Assembly (NCBI GenBank): GCA_020186115.1
Contig: WSYJ01000005.1
Coordinates: 124,001-188,000, forward strand
Source: Histomonas meleagridis
Taxonomy: Eukaryota > Parabasalia > Tritrichomonadida > Dientamoebidae
Reading direction: 5' to 3'
DNA length: 64,000 nt
The notes below the pieces were generated by a model. It saw only the letters and a program-made list of their open reading frames with translations, had not been told where the DNA came from and searched no databases. Position 1 is the first letter of the stretch. The number at the start of each line of letters is the position of its first letter. A program made the translations under genes and the position numbers. This document shows, in pieces, positions 44,444 to 55,189 of the stretch.

Positions 44444-46051
44444 ATGGAAAATTCAGGCGAAAAAGAAATAAAAGATGATAATATTCAGGATTTCTCATCA
44501 AAAAATGATGATTCAAGTAACGCAGAAGATAGGATTAAAGTTTATTTAAGAATGCGTCCATTATTAGAAAATGAAACGCCAATTAATTTTTCAATTAGTG
44601 ATAAAGTAATTACAATAAGACCTCCATCAACTCCAAATTCTTCTTATTTTTGCGTAGATAAATCATTTTCATTTCGTGAAATAATGGATGGACAAACATC
44701 GCAGCAAGAATGTTTTGAGATAGTTGCATTACCTTTGCTTACAGATTTCTTAAGAGGATGTGATGTTCTTATTTTTTGTTATGGTAATACAAATGCAGGT
44801 AAAACATATACTGTAAGTGGAACAACAGAAAATCCTGGAATTCTTAGACGTTCCATGGACTTTATAGTACCACGAATTATTTCTTCTAAAAGTAAGCATA
44901 AAGCCAACCTTTATGCATCCTTTGTGGAAGTTTACAATGAACGAATAAATGACCTTTTAAATCCAAACAATCAAAATCTTAAACTTGGAATTAATTATCA
45001 ATCAGATGTTGAAATCAAAGGCGTTACAGAACTTCCTGTTAATACAATGGATGATATTACAACCTTTATCCAAAAAGGTGAAAATGTTCGACATTTTGGA
45101 TTTACTGAATTAAATAACAAAAGTTCTCGATCACATTCAATTTTTCGCCTTAAACTTGTTTATAAAAAACGAATTTCATGGCTTTCAATTGTAGATTTAG
45201 CAGGATCCGAACGCTTATCAGTAATAAATTCAACAGTTACCTCATTTAAAGAAGCATGTAACATAAATAAATCAATGCTTTCATTAGGTAAATGTATTCG
45301 TTCCTTAAAAGAACAAAGTTTATCAAAAAACAAGAAAAACCAAATTCCTTATCGAGAATCTAAATTAACACATTTATTTAAGACCTTCTTTGAACCTATT
45401 AATCGACCATCTAAAGCTGTAATGATTATAAATGTTTCGCCTGCATTAATACAAATAGAAGATACAATATTTTCACTTACATTTGCTGCAGAAGCTTCGC
45501 AATGTGTGATTAGACAAGTATCTAGGCCTGATGGTGATATACTTGATTCAGATGATTGTGATGATATATTATGTAATGAAGAAATAGAGACTAAACAACA
45601 AATAGAAACTAGAATTAAAGCTGAACTGAAAAAAGAAATGGATGCATTCATATTAAAGAAAGAAGAAGAATTCCAAAAACAAATGGAAAGAATGAATGCA
45701 ACTTGTCAAGGTATATTTTTAAACAGATTCGAATCATCAACATTAAAACAACAAAGTCAACAAGCTTGGATTCAAGATTGCTTGGTAAAATTAGAAGAAT
45801 ATGATGAAGAAATTGATTATTTGTTAAAGAAAAATCAAGAAATAGAAAAACATAAAAATTATATGAAAGCTGAACTAAGACAAACATTAAATTGGCTAAA
45901 ATCAGCTAAAGAAACAAATGTTGCAATACTTAACCAAAACAAGAAAATGAAGGAAAAGGCTCAAGTAATGCGGAAAAAGTCTTCTTTCATGTCTTTAAAT
46001 AAGGAATATAGTTCACCACTTAAAAAAGAAAATCAAACACCAAATCGCTAG
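44444..46051 (+). CDS. Kinesin motor protein, kinesin-6 (KIF20)-like
   Basis: A 535-residue kinesin from ATG 44444; the longer frame begins with TTG. The motor domain spans ~30-370: RIKVYLRMRPL, FCYGNTNAGKTYTVSGT (ATP P-loop), FVEVYNERINDLLNP, ELNNKSSRSHSIF (switch I), IVDLAGSERL (switch II), NINKSMLSLGKCIRSL and YRESKLTHLFKTFF. The N-x-GKTYTxxGT loop and LRRSMDFI resemble the kinesin-6 group. A coiled coil (KAELKKEMDAFILKKEEEFQ) follows and the protein ends with a short basic tail. Kinesin-6 motors act at the central spindle in cytokinesis. The protein is short for that group, so the assignment within kinesins is moderate. Confidence 0.9.
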   Translation: MENSGEKEIKDDNIQDFSSKNDDSSNAEDRIKVYLRMRPLLENETPINFSISDKVITIRPPSTPNSSYFCVDKSFSFREIMDGQTSQQECFEIVALPLLTDFLRGCDVLIFCYGNTNAGKTYTVSGTTENPGILRRSMDFIVPRIISSKSKHKANLYASFVEVYNERINDLLNPNNQNLKLGINYQSDVEIKGVTELPVNTMDDITTFIQKGENVRHFGFTELNNKSSRSHSIFRLKLVYKKRISWLSIVDLAGSERLSVINSTVTSFKEACNINKSMLSLGKCIRSLKEQSLSKNKKNQIPYRESKLTHLFKTFFEPINRPSKAVMIINVSPALIQIEDTIFSLTFAAEASQCVIRQVSRPDGDILDSDDCDDILCNEEIETKQQIETRIKAELKKEMDAFILKKEEEFQKQMERMNATCQGIFLNRFESSTLKQQSQQAWIQDCLVKLEEYDEEIDYLLKKNQEIEKHKNYMKAELRQTLNWLKSAKETNVAILNQNKKMKEKAQVMRKKSSFMSLNKEYSSPLKKENQTPNR

Positions 46052-46676
46052 CTAATTGGATTTTTAATAAAACATTTATATTTAAGAAATATTTTTATTT
46101 TATTTTTGAGCTTTAATATTTAACACCCTCATATTATCTTTTAAAGGATATGAAGTTAACATTGTACATTATATTCAGTAGGAACAATTATTTTAATTTG
46201 ATTTGGAAAGAATCAGATATAAAATTCGACTGCCTTGAAAAACCTGTAGACCGACAACAAAATTTTAGATAAATCATAAATTTTTATATAATTTGTTAGC
46301 AAATAAAAATTTTAACATATATTCATTCCCAAAAATATGAATTCATTTCTCGTATTTATATAAGAAAAAAAATTTTTCGTGTTAACATTCTCCCTAGTGA
46401 GTGAAAAATAGGAATAAAAAAAAATAAATTAAATCGAAAAAAAAATTATTAAATACATTGTCTATGAATGCTGCTGCAGTGTAGACATGGGTTATAATAA
46501 GGTGTCAGTATACAGGTTTTTCACTGCAGTTATCTAATAAAAACATGCCAAAGGAAAAAGTTTGACAACAACAATAACAGCAATTAATACTGTACATTGT
46601 TGTTGATAACATTTATGCGCACACTAAAATCGGATGTAATAATATTTTACATATTAAAATCAATTTATTTAATATA
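46052..46676. other. Convergent intergenic region with CTGCAGTG inverted repeat
   Basis: Between the 3' ends of the kinesin and VPS51 genes. CTGCAGTG (~46474-46481) and CACTGCAG (~46522-46529) face each other over ~40 bp. No other structure and no open frame of note. Confidence 0.35.
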
Positions 46677-48812
46677 TCATTTATCATTTAGTATGCTGTC
46701 GTTATGCTGGCTCTTCAAGTGCATTACTTTTATCATTCCGACATCCAGCGGACTCGGCTCCACTGTTCTGTCCGCTGCCGACGAAACGATTTCCTCGATC
46801 AGCGCCGCGAACAATTCCTGTTGTGATATCACGTCGTTAAATGCGTAATAAATGTAATATCCGTCGACTTGAATTTGGTTGAAGCCATCAGATGTGAAAC
46901 ACATCAGTCGAATTAACTCCATAAATGTCTTCATGGAATACATAACTATCGCCTCCACGATTTGCTGTACATCGAATTGAAGTTCCCGTGAAAGTTTCAA
47001 TCGATTTACAGATGTAAACAATCTATCTATCTGATGTATACCTTCTTCTCTTATACCGAAGAACGTTGGAGTAGTTACGTTAGAGTAAAATGATGAAGAT
47101 TTTAGTATTGCATTTGATTTCCTTAAGTTAACGTCAATGTTATTAATATCATTAGAATTGTTATTTTTAGTTAAATCAAACAAGTCATTAATTTCCTTTG
47201 TAAGGTCATTAATTTTGTTAATGAATTCTTTTATAAATGTTGATTCCTTTGTCGGTTTTTCATCGATATAATTCCATTTGATGCCATAGAAACCGTTTAT
47301 TATTATTTTGTCGGTTTCTTTACGACAGTTGTTAACGTATTTATGCAAACAGACATTGGCAATATTCTTACAGTCGATGATTAACCGCTCTTGTAAACTA
47401 CGCAAAGGCGATTCGGTTTCTATTGTTGACAACTGCTCAAAAATTTCAGGAATTTCTTTCTCGATGAAGGAAAATGATATCATTGCAAGGATTAAAAGTT
47501 TGGATGGATCTGCTTTTTTAAATTCATCGAATAGTTTTTCAATCATTAATGAAAATTGTTGTACTAGGAAATGTAATGATTCTTGATGTTCCATCATTGC
47601 CAATATTTGATGTTCATTAATTAATTGATGTGTCGAAGTCGAAAAGTATGTTGTTAAATTGGTATATAATTCTTTGCCGTTATTGACATTAATTATTTTT
47701 AGTAATTCATTAAAGACATTCATTGTCCGTGCTTCCGTATATTTCTGTAATAGCTTATGTAAGTATTTTGAGATTTGTTGTTCATTAGAAATAGTTTTCA
47801 TTAAATCAATAAACAATGATATGTAAGACGCAATTTTCTTGCAATCTAAAGTAAATAAACTTTCGCATGGAGTTAGCTGGATGATTCGCTCAAAAGAATT
47901 GTTCATAAAATCACTTAAAATGCCTTTTAACTTCGCAGGCCCATCAAAGTTCGACGATAATGGCATTAAACGGTCGTTGTACTGTTGCACAAATTGTGAA
48001 GCATCATCAATTACAATGCTCTTAAGGGTGGATAGGGCAGAAAATGGTTCTTCAGGAATCGTTTCATATTCTAATGTATTATCAATAATTAAAAATCGAT
48101 GATGAGCGAGTTGACTACAAACTATACTTAGCGGCGTCCCAAGCTTTACAAGTAATATTGCATATGTAATAGAATCGGTTACTGATACATCTGTATTTAA
48201 CATTTGCCCTCGAACTCGTGCTTTAACTTCGTCCATTATACTGATACACTCTTCGTGGATCCGTTGGAATGAAGGAAAGTGTTGTTGTGTAGATAATATA
48301 CGCTCAACTTTACACCATATATTAACTGCATCGGAATATTGATCATTTTTAAGATAGCTACGAAGTCGTGCAGGCAGCTTGGATATAAATTCAACTCGTT
48401 CAAGAAGACGTGAAATACCTACTAATCTTTGGATTTTTTGTCGATTAGATTCTAAATCTGCACTAATTTGATCATTATGTTGAGCTACTCCTGTAAGACT
48501 TGATTTGAGTCGATCCATTTGTTCTGTTAATGTAACAATATGACCACTTAAAGAATGTACTGTATCTGAGGCACCTAAAAATTTGGAATAATTGTCATAA
48601 ACAAGTGTCTGTAAATCATTATCAAATGCTCTGATGTCAGTAACAAGAGAATTTTCTCTGGCTAATAACTGAGTTAATGTATCATTTTTAACCTTGTCTT
48701 CAAAAAAAGCTTTAGCATCAAAATTTGGAGAATCAATGTCTTTAGCTTCTTGTTCTTTGTTTGGCTGATCTAATCCATAATGTTGTCGAAGAAGTTTATC
48801 TGCTGAAGACAT
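46677..48812 (-). CDS. VPS51: VPS51 homologue, GARP/EARP tethering complex subunit
   Basis: A 711-residue protein from ATG 48812 (MSSADKLLRQHYGLDQPN); an upstream extension to 48884 has an ATG but no similarity. The N-terminal Vps51 signature is strong: DSPNFDAKAFFEDKVKNDTL, then LLARENSLVTDIRAFDNDLQ and LVYDNYSKFLGASDTVHSL, followed by a long helical rod typical of CATCHR tethers. VPS51 binds VPS52-54 and the Tlg1-type SNARE for endosome-to-Golgi transport. Length matches the family (about 680-800). Its stop lies opposite the kinesin 3' end. Confidence 0.88.
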   Translation of the reverse strand: MSSADKLLRQHYGLDQPNKEQEAKDIDSPNFDAKAFFEDKVKNDTLTQLLARENSLVTDIRAFDNDLQTLVYDNYSKFLGASDTVHSLSGHIVTLTEQMDRLKSSLTGVAQHNDQISADLESNRQKIQRLVGISRLLERVEFISKLPARLRSYLKNDQYSDAVNIWCKVERILSTQQHFPSFQRIHEECISIMDEVKARVRGQMLNTDVSVTDSITYAILLVKLGTPLSIVCSQLAHHRFLIIDNTLEYETIPEEPFSALSTLKSIVIDDASQFVQQYNDRLMPLSSNFDGPAKLKGILSDFMNNSFERIIQLTPCESLFTLDCKKIASYISLFIDLMKTISNEQQISKYLHKLLQKYTEARTMNVFNELLKIINVNNGKELYTNLTTYFSTSTHQLINEHQILAMMEHQESLHFLVQQFSLMIEKLFDEFKKADPSKLLILAMISFSFIEKEIPEIFEQLSTIETESPLRSLQERLIIDCKNIANVCLHKYVNNCRKETDKIIINGFYGIKWNYIDEKPTKESTFIKEFINKINDLTKEINDLFDLTKNNNSNDINNIDVNLRKSNAILKSSSFYSNVTTPTFFGIREEGIHQIDRLFTSVNRLKLSRELQFDVQQIVEAIVMYSMKTFMELIRLMCFTSDGFNQIQVDGYYIYYAFNDVISQQELFAALIEEIVSSAADRTVEPSPLDVGMIKVMHLKSQHNDSILNDK

Positions 48813-48864
48813 TATGAATTGACTCAGTTTGTTCGAATTAACATTAACAAAAAACAAATATTTA

Positions 48865-51800
48865 TTAAAAAGTGTCGTCGTCATGATCAGAACTTAAATC
48901 TTCATTTTCTTCTGATTTAAGTTCATCTTCATCTGAATCTAATTCATCTTTTTTGTCTTCTTCAAAGGAGTTCATGTGTTCATGCTCATCTATTTCACTG
49001 TCTTCTTCAAAATCATTTTCAAATTCGTTTTCTGCTGACTTTTTGCTCCTTTCGGAATCATTATCTTCATTTTCGCTGTTTTTACTTTGTTTGTCATATT
49101 CACTTTCATTAGATTTATCATTTTCTTCTTTTGTCTCTTTATTTTGTTTTGATTTATTGCTGGAAACATTTTTAGAATTATCGCTTTCTGATGATTTCTT
49201 CTTTGTATCAGAACTATTATTTTCTTTTTCGATTTTATCACTTGATTCATTTTTCTCGTTTATATCTTTTTTGTTCTTTTTTTGGTTTTCTTTTTCTTCA
49301 TCGTTTGATTTATTGTTATCACTGGAAACATTTTCATTGTTTTCACTTTCTGATGACTTCTTCTTTGCATCAGAACTATTATTTTCTTTTTCACTTTTAT
49401 CAATTGATTCATTTTTTTCTTTTATATCTTTTTTGTTCTTTTTTTGGTTTTCTTTTTCTTCATCGTTTGATTTATTGTTATCACTGGAAACATTTTCATT
49501 GTTTTCGCTTTCTGATGATTTCTTCTTTGTATCAGAACTATTATTTTCTTTTTCACTTTTATCAATTGATTCATTTTTTTCTTTTATATCTTTTTTGTTC
49601 TTTTTTTGGTTTTCTTTTTCTTCATCGTTTGATTTATTATTATCACTGGAAACATTTTCATTGTTTTCACTTTCTGATGATTTCTTCTTTGCATCAGAAC
49701 TATTATTTTCTTTGATTTTTTGGTTTTCTTTTTCTTCATCATTTGATTTATTGCTATCACTGGAAACGTTTTTACTGTTTTCTTTTTCTTTTCTTCTTTT
49801 TTCATTTTCTTTATTTTTCCTATTTCTTTTAACTTCATTATTTTCATCTTCTTTTCTTCTCTTTTTATTATTATCTTCATTTTTTGAAGTGTTTTTATTG
49901 TTTCTTATTTCTTTATCTCTTTTATTTCTTTCATTTTCCTTATTTTCTTTCTTTTCTTTGTTATTATTATGATCAATTTTAACGCGAAGTTTTTCATCTT
50001 CTTTCCTTTTCATTGGTCTTTTCTTGTTCTCTTCGTCACTACTTTCCTTATCTTCTTTCTTCTTGTTTTCTTTATTATCACTTGAACTTTCTTTTTCATT
50101 TGCTTTCTTTTCATTATTATTATGATCAATTTTAACGCGAAGTTTTTCATCTTCTTTTCGTTTCTTTTGTTTTTCTTTTTCTTCATCTTTTTTATTATTA
50201 TTTTCATCATCGCTTGAACTTTTTTCTTTATTCTCATCACCACTATTTGAACTTTCTTTTTCATTCTCTTCTTTCAATGCTGGTTCTCCGCCCATACTTA
50301 TTATATAGTCTTGAATTGACATTTTTGCGCCTTTTGGATTTTTCGCCTTTGCATCAATTTCGTCGAAATCGATACCGAATTCATTAGCTAACTTTCTTAA
50401 CTCTGCTTCACTATTTCTATCTGATTTTCTTAGCAATTCTCTAACTTTAGAATTTGTATCTCTTCGTTTAAATTGCATTTCGGTATTTTTCTTTAAAGTG
50501 TTTCTTAATACAACAGTTTTATGTTGTTCCAATTCTTCAATTTTCTTAATTTTTTCTTGATATAATTTTTCTTTCCGAATTTTTTGTGTTAAATCTTTTC
50601 GTTTTTGTCTTTCGACAGCAAATTGTTTCTTTTCCATTAAAATCCTTTCTTTCAATGCTTTAATTTCTCTTTCTTCTTGAAGCTTTTGCATATAATCTTC
50701 ATGTCTTTGAAGTTTCTGATTCATATTATCATCCATTTCTTTACGTTTTTGTTCCATTTTTTGTTGATACGCTTCTTCTTTCTTAGACATTTCTTGTGCA
50801 TAATCAGTTGTACCTTTAATTGCATTCATTCTTTGATCATTCATTTCTTGTTTTCTCTTTTGTAATTTTAGGTCATTTTCGGCATCCTTTTGCATTAACA
50901 TTTGATTCTTTTGATTAACTTCTTCTTCGCGTTTTTGTCGCCATGTTTTTGCTCGATAAACTTTTTCTTCTTCATGTTTCTTAAGTTGTTTAACTTTTGC
51001 TGTTAAATCTTTCTGATATTGTTCTAAAAGTTTATTAATTCGTAAATCTTTTTCATGAGCTCTTTGACGCATTTGCGTTATAATTTGTTTTCGATTTTTA
51101 TTGATTTTTTTGATTCGTTCAATTCGTTGTTTTTCTTCTTCTTCGTTTTTTCGTTTAATTGCTTCTTGTTCTTCTTTTTTAGTTTGAAGTCGTTTTTGTT
51201 CTTTTTCTTCAAGTTTTTTCGCACGTTCATCAAATCGCTTTTGTTTATCATCATTAAGTTTCTTAATTAAGTTTTGCGTTTGTTGATATTTTTCTTCGCG
51301 TTTCTTATGCTCTTCAATTGCTTGTTTCCTTCGATCGATTTCTTGTTGTTTCCTTTGTTCTTTAAATTGTCGTTCTCGTTCATCTTCTTTAAGTCGAAGT
51401 TGTTTCATCTTTTTCTCGTTTTCTTTAGCTTCTTCTTCAAGTCGTCTTTGTCGCTTTTGTTGTTCAATTCGATCTTGTTTACATTTTTCTTTTCGTTTAT
51501 TTTCTTTTTCGATGCGTTGTTTTTCTTCATATTCATCAAGTTGTGTAATTCGATCTGATTGATATTTTTGCATAAGTGAAGATAAGATCCATTGTTCGAT
51601 TTCGCGTTTACTACGTTGATCAATTTTATTGTTATGTGTTTCTTCAAGTGTAGAATATGTCATTAACTCAGATCGTTGAGACTTCTTGACTTCATTACGT
51701 GCTGTTTCCTCTTTTTTGGCATTTATAATACGCTCGCGTTCTTGGTTGAGTTGTTTAATGCGTTCATCAATTTCGGCTGTTAATTCTTGATTAACAATTT

Positions 51801-52263
51801 CCCGAAATTTTGGATTACGTGTATAAAGATTAAGATCTGCTTCTGTTGGATATTGTAGTTCCGATGGTAAAAGTCCTAGATTATCGGCGGCTTCTTGTGT
51901 TATTGGATCATTGAAATTTATTGCTTGTTTCTTTTGTTGTGAAGAACGAAGACTATCTGAATTACGATCCCCTTTCGGTGAGTTTAATGGAGTTAATTGT
52001 TTTTTAGAAGACTTTGGTGAAATTATTGTAGGATTAGAACGATTTTGTGGATTAATTAAAGGAAGTGTTTTATTTGAACTTTTTTCATTTTTTTCAGTAT
52101 TGGAATGCTTTGAACTATTACTTGATCTAAGATCAATTTTTACAGGCTTAGCTTTTTTTGTTCTTGTTATCATAACATCTTTTCCATTAGGGGAATCCAC
52201 TGGTGCCTTTTCTTCAGTATGATCTTTTAATGAAGGGTCTTCTTTTTCTTCTTCTTTTGACAT
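48865..52263 (-). CDS. Large charged coiled-coil protein with C-terminal tandem repeats
   Basis: A 1,132-residue protein. Residues 1-~115 are polar (Ser/Lys/Pro). A possibly conserved segment at ~120-175 (EAADNLGLLPSELQYPTEAD, later RNPKFREIVNQEL) may be family-specific: similar starts occur in axonemal coiled-coil proteins. Residues ~180-640 are an unbroken trichohyalin-like coiled coil rich in Glu, Lys, Arg and Gln. Residues ~700-1085 are low complexity with tandem ~54-residue units (KKKSSESENNENVSSDN and EEKENQKKNKKD). The last ~50 residues are acidic. No membrane segment. Upstream, AAACGGTTTT lies ~30 bp before the ATG. A flagellar or cytoskeletal role is inferred from composition only. 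Confidence 0.8.
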   Translation of the reverse strand: MSKEEEKEDPSLKDHTEEKAPVDSPNGKDVMITRTKKAKPVKIDLRSSNSSKHSNTEKNEKSSNKTLPLINPQNRSNPTIISPKSSKKQLTPLNSPKGDRNSDSLRSSQQKKQAINFNDPITQEAADNLGLLPSELQYPTEADLNLYTRNPKFREIVNQELTAEIDERIKQLNQERERIINAKKEETARNEVKKSQRSELMTYSTLEETHNNKIDQRSKREIEQWILSSLMQKYQSDRITQLDEYEEKQRIEKENKRKEKCKQDRIEQQKRQRRLEEEAKENEKKMKQLRLKEDERERQFKEQRKQQEIDRRKQAIEEHKKREEKYQQTQNLIKKLNDDKQKRFDERAKKLEEKEQKRLQTKKEEQEAIKRKNEEEEKQRIERIKKINKNRKQIITQMRQRAHEKDLRINKLLEQYQKDLTAKVKQLKKHEEEKVYRAKTWRQKREEEVNQKNQMLMQKDAENDLKLQKRKQEMNDQRMNAIKGTTDYAQEMSKKEEAYQQKMEQKRKEMDDNMNQKLQRHEDYMQKLQEEREIKALKERILMEKKQFAVERQKRKDLTQKIRKEKLYQEKIKKIEELEQHKTVVLRNTLKKNTEMQFKRRDTNSKVRELLRKSDRNSEAELRKLANEFGIDFDEIDAKAKNPKGAKMSIQDYIISMGGEPALKEENEKESSNSGDENKEKSSSDDENNNKKDEEKEKQKKRKEDEKLRVKIDHNNNEKKANEKESSSDNKENKKKEDKESSDEENKKRPMKRKEDEKLRVKIDHNNNKEKKENKENERNKRDKEIRNNKNTSKNEDNNKKRRKEDENNEVKRNRKNKENEKRRKEKENSKNVSSDSNKSNDEEKENQKIKENNSSDAKKKSSESENNENVSSDNNKSNDEEKENQKKNKKDIKEKNESIDKSEKENNSSDTKKKSSESENNENVSSDNNKSNDEEKENQKKNKKDIKEKNESIDKSEKENNSSDAKKKSSESENNENVSSDNNKSNDEEKENQKKNKKDINEKNESSDKIEKENNSSDTKKKSSESDNSKNVSSNKSKQNKETKEENDKSNESEYDKQSKNSENEDNDSERSKKSAENEFENDFEEDSEIDEHEHMNSFEEDKKDELDSDEDELKSEENEDLSSDHDDDTF
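49150..49770 (-). repeat. About three and a half tandem 162-bp repeats in coding sequence
   Basis: On the minus strand the unit encodes ~54 residues (SSDTKKKSSESENNENVSSD through EEKENQKKNKKDIKEKN to IDKSEKEN). Copies differ by a few substitutions and the first lacks the IKEKN part. Tandem exchange can change copy number without breaking the frame. Confidence 0.8.
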
Positions 52264-52290
52264 TGGACTGATGAAAAAACGTGTTTTTAA

Positions 52291-52300
52291 AACCGTTTAT
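52291..52300 (-). promoter_or_regulatory. AAACGGTT element before the coiled-coil gene
   Basis: ATAAACGGTT on the minus strand, 28 bp upstream of ATG 52263. Confidence 0.4.
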
Positions 52301-52467
52301 TTCTCCACTTTTTCAAAGCAAAGCGCGGGTTTCCCGTAAACCACACAATCAAAAACACGTTAAAATTTACGAAAATCGTTTAAAACTTTTTTTATGTTAT
52401 AAAATGCTTTAAGTCTTTGATAAAAGTAGAAAAAAATTCGAATAAACAAACATTTATTGAACAACAG

Positions 52468-53841
52468 TTAGTCGAGTAATTCCTTCATTTCCATTCCATC
52501 GTCTTGGAAATCGATATTTGGCTGTAAAGAATTAGATTGTCCGTCGTCATCCACAATTATTGGCGGCGGCGGCAACAGGATTCCTTCTTCCCATTCTTTC
52601 ATTCCTTCGAAGTTTTTATTTTTCAAGAAATCTGTATTTATTTCGTCGAATTGTTTATTTGTCAAATGTTTACAATTCTCTAATGAGTCATATTCGACGA
52701 ATTCTCCTCTTCTAATTCTAAACAAGAAAGTCATCGAAGCCAATAGGCCAATATTTAATATCCAATATAACATATTTTCCACCCAATAACTCATTTCTTC
52801 GATGAACTTAAAAGATATGATTACAATTTGATAAGAGAAATAAAAGACAATTACATATGAAAGATATGTTAATATTATATGCTTACGATATATAGGTGTA
52901 GAAATTGGAGAAATCCCATTCTCCATAATAACATTTAAATGGACAATTAAATTCTTTTGTAATACTTTAAGACTCGAGATTAATGATACCCATATAATTG
53001 ATAATAATGAAACCATTAATACAAATAATACAACTTGAAATGCGACAATAGAAAATGATGAAAAAAGTTTTTGGAGTAATTGATATATAGTGCAATAACT
53101 AACAACTTCAATGATGTCAGATATTTGCAATGATGTATTAGTTAAACACCAGCCTTTGCCAGCTAATATTAAGACAGAAATTAGTGCAACATTACATAGT
53201 GGATCTAAAATGCCTTGGAAAACAGCGAACAATGATTTGTCATGATGGCTCGAATAATATTGTAAACATATATAATCAAAAAGAAGTTTAATCGTTACAA
53301 ACGCTAATGTGACCGTGAGATATTTATGAAGCCCTGTGATCTTATCTTGCCATATGATTTGATTAATTATATATGGAATAAAAAGGAATATAAGTGTTAA
53401 AAAAAAGATGGGCATAGAAATAAAACATGGGATATAACGTGAGTCTAGAAGGGAATTCCCATTTTTGAAAAAAATTGTTACATCATAAAATGATGTATTA
53501 GGATAACATGAAACAATTAATAGATAATATGTATCTGCTTTGGGTATAATTGTTGAGGATTTGTATTCAAAGATATCTGAAAAAAATGAAAAATTTATCA
53601 TCGAAAAATGTGGACGATTTTTTAAACAAAATTGCATGGGGTAAGAAAATGATAGCCGTGGAATACTGGAATATTCTTCTGAGTCAAGAACGGCTACAAA
53701 ATAATGACCCGATTTTAATGTCTGAAGCATGAGAGAAAAATTTGCATATTTTTGAAGGCCAAAATCTGGAAATGATGTAACAACTGAGCTTTCATCCCTT
53801 ATTTGAAATTTTTGGAGAAAGCATATTACACAGAAAAACAT
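52468..53841 (-). CDS. GOST-type seven-helix protein (GPR107/TMEM87/Ptm1 family)
   Basis: A 457-residue protein. The N-terminal ~125 residues form a lumenal domain, with a hydrophobic start (MFFCVICFLQ). Seven hydrophobic segments then follow, including PCFISMPIFFLTLIFLFIPY, LISVLILAGKGWCLTN and VAFQVVLFVLMVSLLS. The G(K/T)GW pattern near TM4 and the size match the lung-7TM/GOST family, which resides in the Golgi or endosomes and shuttles cargo. The cytosolic tail is acidic with EEGILLPPPPIIVDDD. AACGGT (53859-53866) lies ~20 bp upstream of ATG 53841. The subfamily cannot be fixed from sequence alone. Confidence 0.7.
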   Translation of the reverse strand: MFFCVICFLQKFQIRDESSVVTSFPDFGLQKYANFSLMLQTLKSGHYFVAVLDSEEYSSIPRLSFSYPMQFCLKNRPHFSMINFSFFSDIFEYKSSTIIPKADTYYLLIVSCYPNTSFYDVTIFFKNGNSLLDSRYIPCFISMPIFFLTLIFLFIPYIINQIIWQDKITGLHKYLTVTLAFVTIKLLFDYICLQYYSSHHDKSLFAVFQGILDPLCNVALISVLILAGKGWCLTNTSLQISDIIEVVSYCTIYQLLQKLFSSFSIVAFQVVLFVLMVSLLSIIWVSLISSLKVLQKNLIVHLNVIMENGISPISTPIYRKHIILTYLSYVIVFYFSYQIVIISFKFIEEMSYWVENMLYWILNIGLLASMTFLFRIRRGEFVEYDSLENCKHLTNKQFDEINTDFLKNKNFEGMKEWEEGILLPPPPIIVDDDGQSNSLQPNIDFQDDGMEMKELLD

Positions 53842-54754
53842 CCCAAAATCTTTTGAAGACCGTTAATTAACATCGGTAATATAAAAAATTACCGAAAATA
53901 TTATCACCGAATCTCGTAATGTAATAGATAACACTTCACAAACAATCAACAACGTGCTTATTCTTTCCATGAGCAATGTTAGCATTTAACAAATTAATAT
54001 GTTTTTCAACAATATAGATTCCAGGTTATTAATCTCAAGCAAATATAAAATATATCAAAATAAAAATTATTTCCAAATTAATGCATTTATCAAATTGTTT
54101 ATGAAATAACTTTAAATCTTATTTAGTGTAAATATTTGATTTAATAACAAAAAATTATTTTTGATTTAGAATATAATTAAAACTTACACACAAAACGATT
54201 TATGATAAATTTTGTATCATTTATTGGGAAAAATTATAAATTTGATAATATTTTTCAAAATAAAAAAAATTCTTTATTGCTTAAATTCAGATACACAACT
54301 CCAGCAAAAATTTAAAAATCATGATTTTGTTGTGCAAAAAATTCGAATTTTTTGTATATGAAAAACAAGGGAATAAAAATAATAAAAAATATACTATTTT
54401 TCACTTGAATATGATCATATTTCGTGAACGAAATATTTATTTATGCTGAAAGATTTTATTACGGTTATTGACTCAAATATTCAATAATTTAAAGAAATGA
54501 TATTCTGTTTGTTATTAACGTACTTTACAATGGGGCGGGCCAAAAAAAGAATTTTTTTAACGTGCATTTTAAAGAACGTTAAAATTGTGGAAAAAAAAAA
54601 CAAAAAAATGAAGTTAGTCTTGTTCTTTGAAATAAACTTTAGCACAAGTGTAGGTTAGTTGTAAGAAATTGTGCAATGCATGTTCTATGGGATTTATGTA
54701 AATCCTGAAAAGCTTTACACAATTTTAACAAAATTGTGATAAATTTCTATGTTT
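53842..54754. other. Intergenic region, AT-rich
   Basis: Holds the promoter of the seven-helix gene at its left end. The rest has no coding frame and no clear RNA; long A/T runs dominate. A GGGGCGGGCC string at ~54531 is a short GC-rich exception. Confidence 0.35.
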
Positions 54755-55189
54755 TCAAATTTTCTTCACCATATCAATGTGTGGACAATATTCATCAAAA
54801 TATTCTTCCCCTTTAAAAGTATATCCAAGTTTTGAGTAAAATTTAGATGCTCTTACCTGCGCCGAAAGTATAATAGACTTTCCACCTACTTTTTTTATTT
54901 GTTCTTCAAGGTTATCCATTATTATTTTCCCATAATTTTTTTTTCGAAATTCCTTTAAAACTGCGACTCTCCCTATATGAAATTGATCTTTATTGTTTTT
55001 ATCAGGAAAGCATCTGCCTGTTCCAATTGGTTTATCTCCTTCAAAAAGAACAACATGATATGCAATTGGATCAATTTCATCAAACTCATTATGAAAACCT
55101 TGTTCCTTTACAAAAACTTCGTTTCTAATAAGCTTTGCGAGAGGATTTCCTTCGAGTCCATGTGTGATCTTTGCTTTGACCAGAGACAT
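54755..55189 (-). CDS. GNAT-family N-acetyltransferase, ElaA/YjcF type
   Basis: A 144-residue protein from ATG 55189; the longer reading begins with GTG. The start LIRNEVFVKEQGFHNEFDEI is the ElaA/YjcF-type N-terminal pattern (R-xxVFV-x-EQG), followed by YHVVLFEGDKPIGTGRCF, then FHIGRVAVLKEFRKKNYGKI (acetyl-CoA loop, RKKNYG) and ASKFYSKLGYTFKGEEYFDE. It probably acetylates a small molecule or a protein; the substrate is unknown. This subfamily is mainly bacterial, so lateral acquisition by an ancestor is possible. No introns or targeting signal. Confidence 0.88.
   Translation of the reverse strand: MSLVKAKITHGLEGNPLAKLIRNEVFVKEQGFHNEFDEIDPIAYHVVLFEGDKPIGTGRCFPDKNNKDQFHIGRVAVLKEFRKKNYGKIIMDNLEEQIKKVGGKSIILSAQVRASKFYSKLGYTFKGEEYFDEYCPHIDMVKKI

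Noticed and set aside
48953..49972. Long plus-strand frame rich in Ser, Phe and Leu
   Set aside because: It is the antisense shadow of the Glu/Lys/Ser-rich coiled-coil gene on the minus strand.
54755..55189. Bacterial contamination suggested by the ElaA-like acetyltransferase
   Set aside because: Base composition and flanking eukaryotic genes match the rest of the window, so it is an integrated native gene even if anciently transferred.
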